The position numbers and the translations under genes were made by a program. Positions 32,929-41,127 of a DNA stretch of 64,000 nucleotides are shown here, in pieces; positions within the stretch are counted from its first letter, which is position 1; every line of letters starts with the position of its first letter. The notes under the pieces were generated by a model, which saw only the letters and a program-made list of their open reading frames with translations, was not told the DNA's origin and searched no databases. Source of the stretch: G965205725 sp965205725 (GTDB lineage Bacteria > Pseudomonadota > Gammaproteobacteria > Pseudomonadales > Halieaceae); the NCBI GenBank assembly GCA_965205725.1, contig OZ242189.1, forward strand, positions 434,001 to 498,000. The letters are read 5' to 3'.

Positions 32929-34083
32929 ATGTCAGACACTGAACAAGACACTACGCCACCGATGCAGTTGTTTTCAGGTGAACCGCAGCATCAAAATTTT
33001 CCGCGTCTGATGACACTGTTTCCATCATCGCGGATGGAACCCGCAGCCACGCCGTACATATTTCCCGAAGCGGAGCGAATTGACCTGCCGAAAACATACA
33101 GGTTTGACGGGCAGGATCGTTCGATCACTGATTTCATACCTGCAACTGATACGGCGGCGCTGTTGGTTTTGAAGGGCGGGGCAATCCGCTATGAAGACTA
33201 TTGGCTGACTGGGGGCCGGGATGTCCAGTGGATTTCCTGGTCGATAGCTAAAAGTTACGTTTCGGCCATGGTTGGCATTGCGATCCAGGAGGGTTTCATC
33301 AAGTCCGTAGAAGAGCCGATCTCTGATTATGTAACGACAGTCAGAGGGTCGAGCTATGACGGGGTGCGGATCAAGGATATGTTGCAGATGTCTTCCGGCA
33401 CGCGCTGGAATGAAGATTACAGCGATCTCGATGCAGAGATTCATCAATTTAACGCAGTGTATGCGGGTGGTACATCACTGGAGGAATTTTTCGCTGGCCT
33501 GGTGCGCGAAAAGGAACCAGGCACCCTGTGTCAGTATAACTCGGCGGAAACGCAGGTTCTGGGTATGCTGGTGGCCAAGGCGACCGGGCGCTCTCTTACT
33601 GACTATATGCAAGAGAAAATTTGCGAGCCTTTGGGGATGGAATCACCGAGCTATTGGCTGCTCGACAACACCAATATGGAAATGGCGTTTGGCGGGCTGA
33701 ATATGACGGCGCGAGACTTTGCCAGGATAGGTGAACTCTACCGAAATAAGGGGCAGTGGCAGGGTAAACAGATTTTGGAAGCAGATTGGGTGACGGCTTC
33801 GGTGACGCCAGATGCGCCGCACCTACAGGCGGGTAAAGTCATTGTCGGCGGCCATGTGTTGCCCCTGGGTTATGGCTATCAGTGGTGGATACCCGACGGC
33901 GAAGACGGTGAATTTTCTGCCATCGGCGTTTATAACCAGTTCATTTATGTGGACCCTTCGCGGGATGTTGTTATTGTCAAACAATCTGCCAATCGCACGT
34001 ATGGCATCTCGGGAGACGAAAAAGACAATCAGGAAATGGAGAACATTGAATTTCTGCGCACGGTTGCCCGAAGTATGGATTGA
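32929..34083 (+). CDS. Serine hydrolase, beta-lactamase/6-aminohexanoate-dimer hydrolase-like
   Basis: A 384-residue penicillin-recognising-fold protein (class C beta-lactamase superfamily). The nucleophile motif is SIAK (Ser105, Lys108), Tyr203 lies in QYNSAE, and GGLNMTARDFARIGELY is a strong signature of the EstB/6-aminohexanoate dimer hydrolase branch; the C-terminal GYGYQWWIPDG and GVYNQFIYVDP also fit. No signal peptide, so it is probably cytoplasmic and acts on esters or amides rather than on cell-wall drugs. RBS AAAGGA precedes the ATG. Belongs to the regulator-hydratase cluster. Confidence 0.86.
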   Translation: MSDTEQDTTPPMQLFSGEPQHQNFPRLMTLFPSSRMEPAATPYIFPEAERIDLPKTYRFDGQDRSITDFIPATDTAALLVLKGGAIRYEDYWLTGGRDVQWISWSIAKSYVSAMVGIAIQEGFIKSVEEPISDYVTTVRGSSYDGVRIKDMLQMSSGTRWNEDYSDLDAEIHQFNAVYAGGTSLEEFFAGLVREKEPGTLCQYNSAETQVLGMLVAKATGRSLTDYMQEKICEPLGMESPSYWLLDNTNMEMAFGGLNMTARDFARIGELYRNKGQWQGKQILEADWVTASVTPDAPHLQAGKVIVGGHVLPLGYGYQWWIPDGEDGEFSAIGVYNQFIYVDPSRDVVIVKQSANRTYGISGDEKDNQEMENIEFLRTVARSMD

Positions 34084-34102
34084 GTGCGCGGCTACCCACT
34101 AT

Positions 34103-34146
34103 TCTATGGAGGCGATGAACAATGTCTATGGAGGCGATGAACCATG
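34103..34146 (+). repeat. 22-bp tandem duplication spanning RBS and start codon
   Basis: Two copies of a 22-base unit beginning TCTATGGAGGCGATGAAC (34103-34124 and 34125-34146) differ at one base. Each contains a GGAGG site and ends in ATG; only the second ATG (34144) starts the SnoaL-like gene. The first ATG (34122) opens a 14-codon frame that ends at 34166, overlapping the true start. Confidence 0.85.
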
Positions 34147-34626
34147 TCTATCGAACAACTCTTTAAAACTGCCTGCCAGGTTATTATGAATGAAGGGGAC
34201 ATGTCCCGAGTTCACGAGTTTTATGCAGAGGACTTTAGAGCTCACCTGGCTACGCCGCAGGCGCTTGAATGGGCTGTTGGATTGGACGGTATTGTCGATA
34301 TGGTGACTGGATTGCACACTGCTCTTCCGGACTATCACGAAACCATAGAAGATCTGATTATTTCCGGTGACCGCGTTGCCACACGGCTGACGATTCGCGG
34401 TACTCATAAGGGGTCACTGATAACCGACCCGGCAACCGGCAGGTTTATTGCACCGACCAACAAAAGTATTGAAATCGCTGACTTCGCAATTTTTCGCGTA
34501 GCAGATGGCAAGATCGCCGAGCAATGGGAACTCACCGACTTTTATTCCGCTTATTTGCAAGTGGGCGCGATTGAGGCTCCAGGCACACTGCCAGCGTCAG
34601 ACCAGGCGCATGGGGTTGCAACCTAG
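34144..34626 (+). CDS. SnoaL-like polyketide-cyclase/ester-cyclase family protein
   Basis: A 160-residue SnoaL-fold protein: MNEGDMSRVHEFYAEDFRAH, FTGLHTALPDYHET-like segment (TGLHTALPDYHETIEDLI), GDRVATRLTIRGTHKG, and EIADFAIFRVADGKIAEQWE with the Trp/Glu common in ester cyclases. Start set by GGAGG 9 bases before 34144, within the duplicated leader. Function not known; the fold serves as isomerase, hydrolase or dehydratase, often in steroid or polyketide metabolism. Last gene of the cluster that begins at 30640. Confidence 0.84.
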   Translation: MSIEQLFKTACQVIMNEGDMSRVHEFYAEDFRAHLATPQALEWAVGLDGIVDMVTGLHTALPDYHETIEDLIISGDRVATRLTIRGTHKGSLITDPATGRFIAPTNKSIEIADFAIFRVADGKIAEQWELTDFYSAYLQVGAIEAPGTLPASDQAHGVAT

Positions 34627-34743
34627 GGTCTGTGTGGTTCACACGACAGCGTCTTACGGCCTTCGCTCTGTTGCAGGGCAAGAGCAGGGCAAGAACAGAG
34701 AAAAACGCATAGTCTTGCCCTATATTGCCGCCGCGTAGCCGGG

Positions 34744-35613
34744 CTAACTTTCCGGCTTGCGAAACTTCAAGGTCATACGATTGGATTCACCCACAGACAT
34801 AAGCTCCAATTGTTTGGTGGGGCTGGCTTTGTGCACAGACAGACTCGGCGGTAAACGCCAGACAATGTCCTGCTCGCCGGGCTGGTCTTTTGCGTTCTGA
34901 TTTACGTCAATTTCACCGACAAACTTCAGCCCGGTCTTTTCCACCTGTTCAATGACAAATGACTTTTTAATATAGCCACGCTTCCCTGCTGCCCACGGGT
35001 CTGATTTCTCCGGGCGCGCCTCATGCTGAACTACGCCGAGGATGCCGCCTGGCTTTAGTGCGTTGGCCGCATTCTGTAGTGCGTCTGTTAAATAGCCCCC
35101 CTGGTCTTGAAAGCGTGCGAGATTGTGCAGTGCCCGAATGAATAACACGGCATCGGCCTTGCCGCTTGCGGACTGAGGCATATTTCCAAAAGTAAATGCG
35201 CTGATGCTGGCGTCATCGTCATCGCGCCAGCTATTGGCTTTTGCACTCCAGTCCTGCACCCAGGTTGCCTTTGCCTTGATCTGCTCAGCAGAGAAGAAGC
35301 CAAACAGCGGGAACATCTCCTCGCTGTAGTCAACGCCTATAACGTGGCCATTTTCTCCAAGGTAGTCCATCAGGATTTTTGTATACCAGCCAGCGCCAGG
35401 TAATGCTTCGAGTACGGTCATCCCCGGCGCAATGCCCAGGAAGCTTAGAGTTTCCATTGGGTGGCGATGATAGTAACGTGCCTGCACTGCGGCGGGTTGC
35501 GCCAGCAGTGTATTGGCCAGGCGTTCCTGGTCTGCCCCGGCCCAGGTAGTAGTGGCCCAGGCAGTGGACAGGCAGAGTAAGCTAATAGTGACAATGCGTA
35601 GTATTGTGCTCAT
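34744..35613 (-). CDS. Exported class I SAM-dependent methyltransferase-like protein
   Basis: A 289-residue protein with a clear signal peptide (residues 1-25, LRIVTISLLCLSTAWATTTWAG split by an Ala-rich cleavage region). The mature part has a Rossmann methyltransferase core: MTVLEALPGAGWYTKIL (motif I), VIGVDYSEEM (acidic loop), AFTFGNMP, and ALKPGGILGVVQHEA. Secreted SAM-methyltransferase-fold proteins of this type are widespread in proteobacteria and of unknown role, since SAM is not expected outside the cytoplasm. Ends convergent to nothing; upstream region is the 362-bp gap shared with the amidohydrolase. Confidence 0.83.
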   Translation of the reverse strand: MSTILRIVTISLLCLSTAWATTTWAGADQERLANTLLAQPAAVQARYYHRHPMETLSFLGIAPGMTVLEALPGAGWYTKILMDYLGENGHVIGVDYSEEMFPLFGFFSAEQIKAKATWVQDWSAKANSWRDDDDASISAFTFGNMPQSASGKADAVLFIRALHNLARFQDQGGYLTDALQNAANALKPGGILGVVQHEARPEKSDPWAAGKRGYIKKSFVIEQVEKTGLKFVGEIDVNQNAKDQPGEQDIVWRLPPSLSVHKASPTKQLELMSVGESNRMTLKFRKPES

Positions 35614-35975
35614 GTTCGAGGCTCCTGTTGGCAGGTTCGTAGTAGACTACTTGAGTGACACTAATGCCAGCCCAGGCAGCGATTATTTTCGCCGCCGCTG
35701 AGCTTTGTTTGACCTTCGCTGAGCTGATAGTACACTCTAAGTCCATGCCTGGTGTTGTCAATTCGCCTGCCGTCCGCTGGCTTTACAGGTGACTGATGTT
35801 GGCTATATGGTTTCACAATTGACTGCAATGGGGGTCGCATTGAGCGCTGTGGTTTGATCTGACAGCGCTGTGGCGTGATCTAGCAAGAGTGCCGATAGTA
35901 TCTGGCCGTTCCGGTCATTGGCGGGATGAGCGCCCGCCACTAACATAGCCGCTATAGAAAGGCTGGAGATCCCCC
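35614..35975. other. Divergent intergenic region upstream of the amidohydrolase
   Basis: A 362-bp gap between divergent genes without a supportable gene. It contains a small inverted repeat (GTAGT-AG-ACTAC near 35639) and the spaced direct repeats listed separately. It must contain the promoters of both flanking genes. Confidence 0.5.
35843..35881 (+). promoter_or_regulatory. Two 18-bp direct repeats spaced by two helical turns
   Basis: AGCGCTGTGGTTTGATCT (35843-35860) and AGCGCTGTGGCGTGATCT (35864-35881) differ at 2 positions and start exactly 21 bp apart, putting both on the same DNA face about 95-130 bp before the amidohydrolase start. This is the geometry of an activator binding as a direct-repeat dimer (AraC-like), but no regulator is proven. 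Confidence 0.5.
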
Positions 35976-37163
35976 ATGAGTGAACTTGGTTATCCTGCGT
36001 TTGATGCAGACAATCATTATTACGAGGCACTGGATGCCTTCACTCGTCATGTCCCCAAAAACATGCAGGCCCGATGCGTGCAATGGGCAACCATTGAGGG
36101 GCGTCAGCACCACATTGTTGGCGGCAAGTTGGCCCGCGCTGTTAAAAACCCGACCTGGAACCCAATCTCACTGCCTGGCTCCATAGCGCCGTTTCTGCAC
36201 GGCAAGGAACTCAGTGAGGAAGATATTGCCCGTATGCAGGCCCACGAGCCGCTACCCGATTACTACATAAACAAGGATGCCAGGGTTGCCAAATTGCAGG
36301 AGCAGGGCCTGGAGTCAGTGTGGCTGTTTCCGACTCTGGGTGTGCTATATGAAGAATTACTTAAGAATGATACAGAGGCGGTAAAGACTCAATTCTCAGC
36401 ATTTAACCGCTGGCTGGACGAAGACTGGGGCTGCAACTATCAGAATACAATCTATGCCGCACCTTATCTTTCCCTATGCGATGTTGATTGGGCTTGTCAG
36501 GAGCTTGAATGGGCGCTGGAACGAGGCGCCACGGTTGTCTGTATGCGCCCATCGGCTGTACAGCTTGCCAACGGTCAGAGCAAGTCGCCGAGCCATCCAA
36601 TGTTCGACCCGTTCTGGGCGCGACTGAACGAGTCCGGTATTGCTTTGGTGATTCATGCCGCTGACTCTGGATATACCACTCACGGTTATGTGGACGATGG
36701 CTTCTCTTCTGATTTTAATGGTGGCGTGTTTTCTCCCAACATCAAGCACTTCAATATTGAGCGCGCCGCCTATGATTTTTTGATTACTCTGGCTTACGAG
36801 AAGCTGTTTGAGCGCTTTCCCAATCTGCGCATTGCCTCCGTTGAAAACGGCGCAGAGTACCTGCCCGACCTGTTCCGTAAGTTGCAGCAGTCCCGCGACC
36901 GTATGCGTGGTTACTACAACCAGGACCCAGCTGAGTTATTTCGCCAACACGTCTGGATCAACCCGTTCTGGGAAGATGATATTAACGAGGTGGTCGAATA
37001 CATGGGAGCCGACCGGGTGATTTTCGGTTCCGATTGGCCGCATATTGAGGGTCTGGAGCAGCCTTTGGATTACGTGGCTGATCTGGTCCAGTTCAGTGAC
37101 GCAGACCAGCAGAAGATACTTCGTGACAACGCATGCCTTTTGAACACGCCGCAGCCTGCATAA
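35976..37163 (+). CDS. Amidohydrolase-2 family metal-dependent hydrolase
   Basis: A 395-residue TIM-barrel hydrolase or decarboxylase. FDADNHYYE at the N-terminus replaces the usual DxHxH metal motif (one His only), VIHAADSGY holds the barrel His, SVENGAEY is strand 6, and FGSDWPHIEG carries the conserved catalytic Asp. This family includes ACMSD-type decarboxylases and hydrolases used in aromatic and steroid breakdown. A purine-rich GGAGAT is about 9 bases before ATG. The next gene is separated by an IS630 insertion, which probably split an operon with the DUF1214-like and epimerase genes. Confidence 0.86.
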   Translation: MSELGYPAFDADNHYYEALDAFTRHVPKNMQARCVQWATIEGRQHHIVGGKLARAVKNPTWNPISLPGSIAPFLHGKELSEEDIARMQAHEPLPDYYINKDARVAKLQEQGLESVWLFPTLGVLYEELLKNDTEAVKTQFSAFNRWLDEDWGCNYQNTIYAAPYLSLCDVDWACQELEWALERGATVVCMRPSAVQLANGQSKSPSHPMFDPFWARLNESGIALVIHAADSGYTTHGYVDDGFSSDFNGGVFSPNIKHFNIERAAYDFLITLAYEKLFERFPNLRIASVENGAEYLPDLFRKLQQSRDRMRGYYNQDPAELFRQHVWINPFWEDDINEVVEYMGADRVIFGSDWPHIEGLEQPLDYVADLVQFSDADQQKILRDNACLLNTPQPA

Positions 37164-37177
37164 CACTGAGGTTCTAC

Positions 37178-38352
37178 TAGTGTAGTGTATTGAACTGATT
37201 CATGTTATATAAAGTGCTTCATTCACTACCCATTTGAAGCCAATGCCCGCCCAAATAGACATCACTTTATCAGCGCAAGAGAAAAAGCAGTTGGAAAAAC
37301 AGGTTAGGAGCAAAACGACACCGGTACGATTGGTAGAGCGCTCAAGGATCATTCTGCTCGCTGCAAAAAATATTCCCAACTACAAGATTGCTGAAGAGCT
37401 GGAAATTGATGCCAACAAAGTGGGCCGGTGGCGCAATCGTTTTTTCGAGAGAGGGCTTAAGGGGATAGAGAAAGATTTACCCAGAGGGGCTAATCACGGC
37501 GGCAAGAATTCTGCGGACCAGGCAAAGCTGCGTTCGAAAGTCATCAAGATAACCACGCAGGAAAAACCCAAGGATGGCACCCACTGGACGACCCGAGGTT
37601 TGGCAAAAGTGATGGGAATTAATCACTCCTTTATAAACAGAGTGTGGCGAGAAGTTGGTTTGAAGCCACACCTGGTTGCCCGATTCAAGGTGAGCAGCGA
37701 CCCTGCCTTTGAAGACAAGCTACGCGATGTCGTTGGCTTGTATGTATCGCCGCCAGAGAATGCCGTTGTTTTCTGTGTTGACGAGAAGAGTTCCATTCAA
37801 GCGCTGGATAGGTCGCAGCCGGGATTGCCGATGAAGCCAGGACGCGCCGGAACCATGACTCACGACTATAAGCGTCATGGTACAAGCACCTTGTTTGCGG
37901 CACTGAACACCCTGACGGGTGATATTATCGGTGAGTGTAAGAAGCGTCACCGGCACCAGGAGTTTTTGGCGTTTCTGAAGACTGTGGAGAAACAAACACC
38001 CAAAGAGTTAGACCTTCACCTTATCGTTGACAACTATGCGACGCACAAACACGAAACAGTGAAGAACTGGATTAAGCGTCATAAGAGAGTTCACTTACAC
38101 TTTATTCCAACGAGTTCTTCGTGGCTAAATCTGGTGGAGAGATTTTTTGGATGGTTGACAGAAAGGCGGCTGCGTCGTGGTGTATTCACATCAGTACAAC
38201 AGTTGGAAGAGACTATCATGGATTTTATTGAGAGACACAATGAAGATAAAAAGCCATTTGTTTGGACAAAGTCTGCGGGAGAGATTCTGGAGAAAGTGGG
38301 CCGGGCAAGACATGCACTCTCAAATCAATAATTAGTTTAATACACTACACTA
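37178..38352. mobile_element. IS630-family insertion sequence, copy 2 (with TA duplication)
   Basis: Ends GTGTAGTGTATTGAACTGAT (from 37180) and the complement of GTGTAGTGTATTAAACTAAT (to 38350) are inverted repeats with 2 mismatches in about 21. TA dinucleotides flank at 37178-37179 and 38351-38352. The termini differ from those of copy 1, so these are two different IS630 members. Confidence 0.93.
37243..38331 (+). CDS. IS630-family transposase
   Basis: A 362-residue transposase that looks intact. N-terminal HTH region (RSRIILLAAKNIPNYKIAEE, DANKVGRWRNRFFERGLKGI) and catalytic acids at FCVDEKSSIQALDRSQPGLP, HLIVDNYATHK and NLVERFFGWL. ATG 37243 chosen (MPAQIDITL); a TTG nine bases earlier is in frame. 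Unlike copy 1, its stop lies inside the element. Intact transposase plus good termini suggest it may still move. Confidence 0.93.
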   Translation: MPAQIDITLSAQEKKQLEKQVRSKTTPVRLVERSRIILLAAKNIPNYKIAEELEIDANKVGRWRNRFFERGLKGIEKDLPRGANHGGKNSADQAKLRSKVIKITTQEKPKDGTHWTTRGLAKVMGINHSFINRVWREVGLKPHLVARFKVSSDPAFEDKLRDVVGLYVSPPENAVVFCVDEKSSIQALDRSQPGLPMKPGRAGTMTHDYKRHGTSTLFAALNTLTGDIIGECKKRHRHQEFLAFLKTVEKQTPKELDLHLIVDNYATHKHETVKNWIKRHKRVHLHFIPTSSSWLNLVERFFGWLTERRLRRGVFTSVQQLEETIMDFIERHNEDKKPFVWTKSAGEILEKVGRARHALSNQ

Positions 38353-38370
38353 GAATGGGTCTCACCCAAA

Positions 38371-38393
38371 TATAATTATAAAGCGAGCGCTCG
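38371..38393 (+). promoter_or_regulatory. -10-like box overlapping a TetR-type palindrome
   Basis: TATAAT/TTATAA (38371-38381) is followed by the perfect palindrome CGAGCGCTCG (38384-38393), 27 bp before the next start. This arrangement is typical of TetR-family repression. The matching -35 position would fall at the IS630 edge, so insertion may have removed or replaced it. Confidence 0.45.
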
Positions 38394-38419
38394 TCTGAAT
38401 TTCCAGGAGTTGAGTATCT

Positions 38420-39526
38420 ATGAGTGACACACTTTCGCAAGCTGAGCAGCGTCTGTTGGACGGTAGCGCCTGGGCAGATTTCTGCGATGGATTGAAGCAG
38501 GCGGGTGCTTTGCTCGATAGCGAGAAAGCGCCGCAGACTCCCTTTGATCGAGCCCAGGGGTATCGCTATTTGGCGCGTATGCTGCGTGCGGGTCTCGATA
38601 GTTTCATGGAATTTGGCGACCCGGCTTTCCCCAATCTACGCTGCCCGGTTCATGAATATATAAAAATGGGTGCCGACAATCCCGACAACCGCTACGAAAA
38701 TGCTCCGGTTGATTCACAGTATGACTATCGTATCTACGGCAAACGCAATACGGTAGATTACTTGGGCATTGGCGCGGTAAACAATCAGTACAGCACCGGG
38801 GGTGGTATGGAGACCGATGGCTTTATTGATGCGCGCGAGATGGAAATTGGGGAAGACGGCTCTATCGAATTGTTTGTCAGTCAGCGAGAGCAGCCGGGTA
38901 ACTGGCTCAAAATGGGGCCCGATACCAACTCAATTAATGTAAGGCAGACTTTCCAGGATCGCCTCAATGAGGTTCCTGCGGATCTGAAAATAGAGCGTAT
39001 CGGTGCTGGGGATGAGCGCCCAACACCTTTGAGCCCCGAAAAAGTGGATACTGCTTTGCGACGCTCGGTGGAGTTTTTGAAAAATACCACAGGCTTATTT
39101 GAAGGCTGGGCGGAGGGTTTTCTGTCTACAACCAATCAGGTGGCACCCGCGGATCAGAATTTTTGTCAGGCTATTGGTGGTGACCCCAACATATATTACT
39201 TTCACAGCACCTGGCAGTTGGCCGACGATGAGGCGCTGGTGATTGAGGCCAAAACAATTCCGCAGTGTCAGACCTGGAATTTCGTCTTGCAAAACTGGTG
39301 GATGGAGTCGTTGGACTACCGGTATTACGATATCCACTTCAACAAACACACTGCTCACTATGAAAAAGATGGCAGCGTCAAAATTGTTGTTGCGCACCAA
39401 AAGCCCAAATCACCCAACTGGGTGGAAACAGCAGGGCACAATATTGGTACTATGTGCTGGCGTTGGGTTGGTGCTGATGAGCACCCGCCTATTGATGCGA
39501 AAGTGGTCAAGTTTGCGGACTTATAG
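38420..39526 (+). CDS. DUF1214-domain protein
   Basis: A 368-residue protein, start with CAGGAG nearby. The C-terminal segment VLQNWWMESLDYRYYDIHFN ... VKIVVAHQKP ... NWVETAGHNIGTMCWRWV resembles the DUF1214 beta-sandwich, and the N-terminal half is mostly loops with an FDRAQGYRYLARMLRAGLD helix. Function is unknown; members often lie in steroid, terpene or aromatic degradation clusters. The next gene (epimerase) starts 10 bp after, so they form an operon controlled from the palindromic promoter at 38371. Confidence 0.75.
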   Translation: MSDTLSQAEQRLLDGSAWADFCDGLKQAGALLDSEKAPQTPFDRAQGYRYLARMLRAGLDSFMEFGDPAFPNLRCPVHEYIKMGADNPDNRYENAPVDSQYDYRIYGKRNTVDYLGIGAVNNQYSTGGGMETDGFIDAREMEIGEDGSIELFVSQREQPGNWLKMGPDTNSINVRQTFQDRLNEVPADLKIERIGAGDERPTPLSPEKVDTALRRSVEFLKNTTGLFEGWAEGFLSTTNQVAPADQNFCQAIGGDPNIYYFHSTWQLADDEALVIEAKTIPQCQTWNFVLQNWWMESLDYRYYDIHFNKHTAHYEKDGSVKIVVAHQKPKSPNWVETAGHNIGTMCWRWVGADEHPPIDAKVVKFADL

Positions 39527-39536
39527 GAGGTAATAC

Positions 39537-40451
39537 ATGTTAGAAGGTGTCAAAGTTCTGGTAACCGGCGCCACCGGGCAGGTGGCCCGCCCTATTGCAG
39601 AGCAACTCAATGCCAATAATGAAGTGTGGGCTGCCGCCCGATTTTCAGACGCCGCCGCCAAGCAAGAGCTGGAAGCGCAGGGCATCAACACAGTTTACTT
39701 TTCCATTGGCGAGGATGACTTGTCACATTTGCCCGATGTTGACTACGTCATTCACTGCGGCTGCAATACAGACCCGAAAACACCTGAAGATGGTATGCGA
39801 CAAAATGCTGAGGGCAGCGGCTTTTTGATGCAGCGCTACAAAGATGTGAAAGGGTTTTTTCATATGTCTTCTTCTTCCATCTACACGCTGGCCGACGATA
39901 CGGCTGAAGCGGTGCATGAAGATGCGCAATTGGGTGGCTTCTCCTCGTATTCCCCGCACTACGCCATGAGTAAGCAGTCCACTGAAGCGGTGGTGCGTTT
40001 TCAGGCGCGGGCATTAAACCTGCCCACTATTGTTGCCCGTCTGGATGTCGCTTACGGCACCAGGGGGCATGGCGGCGCGCCAATGTTGTTGGTGGGATTT
40101 ATGCAGCGCGGCATCCCCTACCATCGCTCCGACAAGGGCAAGAGCTACTGCTCGCCAATTTATGAAGACGATATTGTTGAACAGGTTCAGAGTTTGCTGA
40201 TGAATGCAGCGGTGCCAGCGCCCATCGTTAATTTGGGGGGTGATGAAGTGGTTGCCATGGAAGATATGTTGGAATATATCGAATCTCTGACAGGCTTAAA
40301 GGCGACGGTCGAAACGAAGGCTCTGGCGACCTGGCAGATGACCGTGCTGGACAATACCCGACGCAAGGAGATGGCGGGGCCCTGCCAGGTGAATTGGAAA
40401 GAGGGCATTAAGCGCGCCCTGGAGATTCGCCACCCGGCTCTGATGAACTAG
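39537..40451 (+). CDS. NAD(P)-dependent epimerase/dehydratase (extended SDR)
   Basis: A 304-residue extended SDR. Nucleotide motif TGATGQVA (about residues 10-17), active-site Ser/Thr in HMSSSSIYT and Tyr-x3-Lys in HYAMSK. AARFSD after beta2 has an Arg typical for NADP. The C-terminal half (ARLDVAYGTRGHGGAPMLL, SPIYEDDIVEQV) is the substrate domain. Probably oxidises or reduces a 3-hydroxysteroid-like or sugar-like group. RBS TAGGAGG; co-transcribed with the DUF1214-like gene. Converges on the DUF3501 operon. Confidence 0.84.
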   Translation: MLEGVKVLVTGATGQVARPIAEQLNANNEVWAAARFSDAAAKQELEAQGINTVYFSIGEDDLSHLPDVDYVIHCGCNTDPKTPEDGMRQNAEGSGFLMQRYKDVKGFFHMSSSSIYTLADDTAEAVHEDAQLGGFSSYSPHYAMSKQSTEAVVRFQARALNLPTIVARLDVAYGTRGHGGAPMLLVGFMQRGIPYHRSDKGKSYCSPIYEDDIVEQVQSLLMNAAVPAPIVNLGGDEVVAMEDMLEYIESLTGLKATVETKALATWQMTVLDNTRRKEMAGPCQVNWKEGIKRALEIRHPALMN

Positions 40452-40516
40452 TTGAGACCTTTGCACGGAAGATGATGTCGCTTTCAGGCCAGGCAAAAAC
40501 GCACGCAATGAGGGCG

Positions 40517-41116
40517 TTAGTTGAGTGCGACTTCGCGTAAGTCAGCGGCCAGTGAATCGCGAATATCCTGCGCTATGGCAAAACCTTTCACCGGATAAGC
40601 GGGATGATCACTGCCCGAAAAAATGGTCATTCCTGCGAGTGCGGCGCTGATCATCGCCGGGTTTGGTTCGAAACGCAGAAAATGCACGGATGAAGTTTTC
40701 TCTTCGTTGTCACGCTCAAGGTCTTCATCGGCGATGGGGTAAATTTTGTCACAGCCTTTCACTTGCAACCACACTTTATCTTCGATGCCGATCATTTGCG
40801 CCAGCCTTTCAGCTCGTTCGGCGGGGTCTTCAAATTCAATCATGAATGTGGCCTTCCAGTTGTGACCATCGGGTATCAATGGGTTGTAGGCATCCAGTTC
40901 TTCGTTGATGCCATCCGCTTCAAAGACCTTTTCGATACGCAACATCTCCTGAATTTGGTACTTGATAGTCAATGCGTCTTCAAAGTACAGACGTGCGTTT
41001 TCTCCAAGGGCGAGCTGACGTGTTTTTTTGTGCTGCATAACCTGAGCGCGAAAGCTGGGTCGTTGCTCGGCATATTCCTCAAGCGACCACAAGTCGGCGC
41101 GAGATAAATGGCTCAT
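40517..41116 (-). CDS. DUF3501 family protein
   Basis: A 199-residue protein starting MSHLSRADLWSLEEY with GAGAGG upstream; an ATG at 41149 would extend into the preceding gene. HKKTRQLALGENARLYFEDA, LTIKYQIQEMLRIEKVFE and FMIEFEDPAERAERLAQM are typical of DUF3501. Function unknown, but the family is strongly linked to the GlpC-like Fe-S protein and rubrerythrin genes found here in the same order. Starts 11 bp after the Fe-S gene stop, so co-translated. Probably part of an oxidative-stress or electron-transfer complex. Confidence 0.85.
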   Translation of the reverse strand: MSHLSRADLWSLEEYAEQRPSFRAQVMQHKKTRQLALGENARLYFEDALTIKYQIQEMLRIEKVFEADGINEELDAYNPLIPDGHNWKATFMIEFEDPAERAERLAQMIGIEDKVWLQVKGCDKIYPIADEDLERDNEEKTSSVHFLRFEPNPAMISAALAGMTIFSGSDHPAYPVKGFAIAQDIRDSLAADLREVALN

Positions 41117-41127
41117 GTGTGTACCTC

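Noticed and set aside
35803..36030. Minus-strand frame over the amidohydrolase promoter region
   Set aside because: It overlaps the amidohydrolase start and the spaced direct repeats; translation has no recognisable features.
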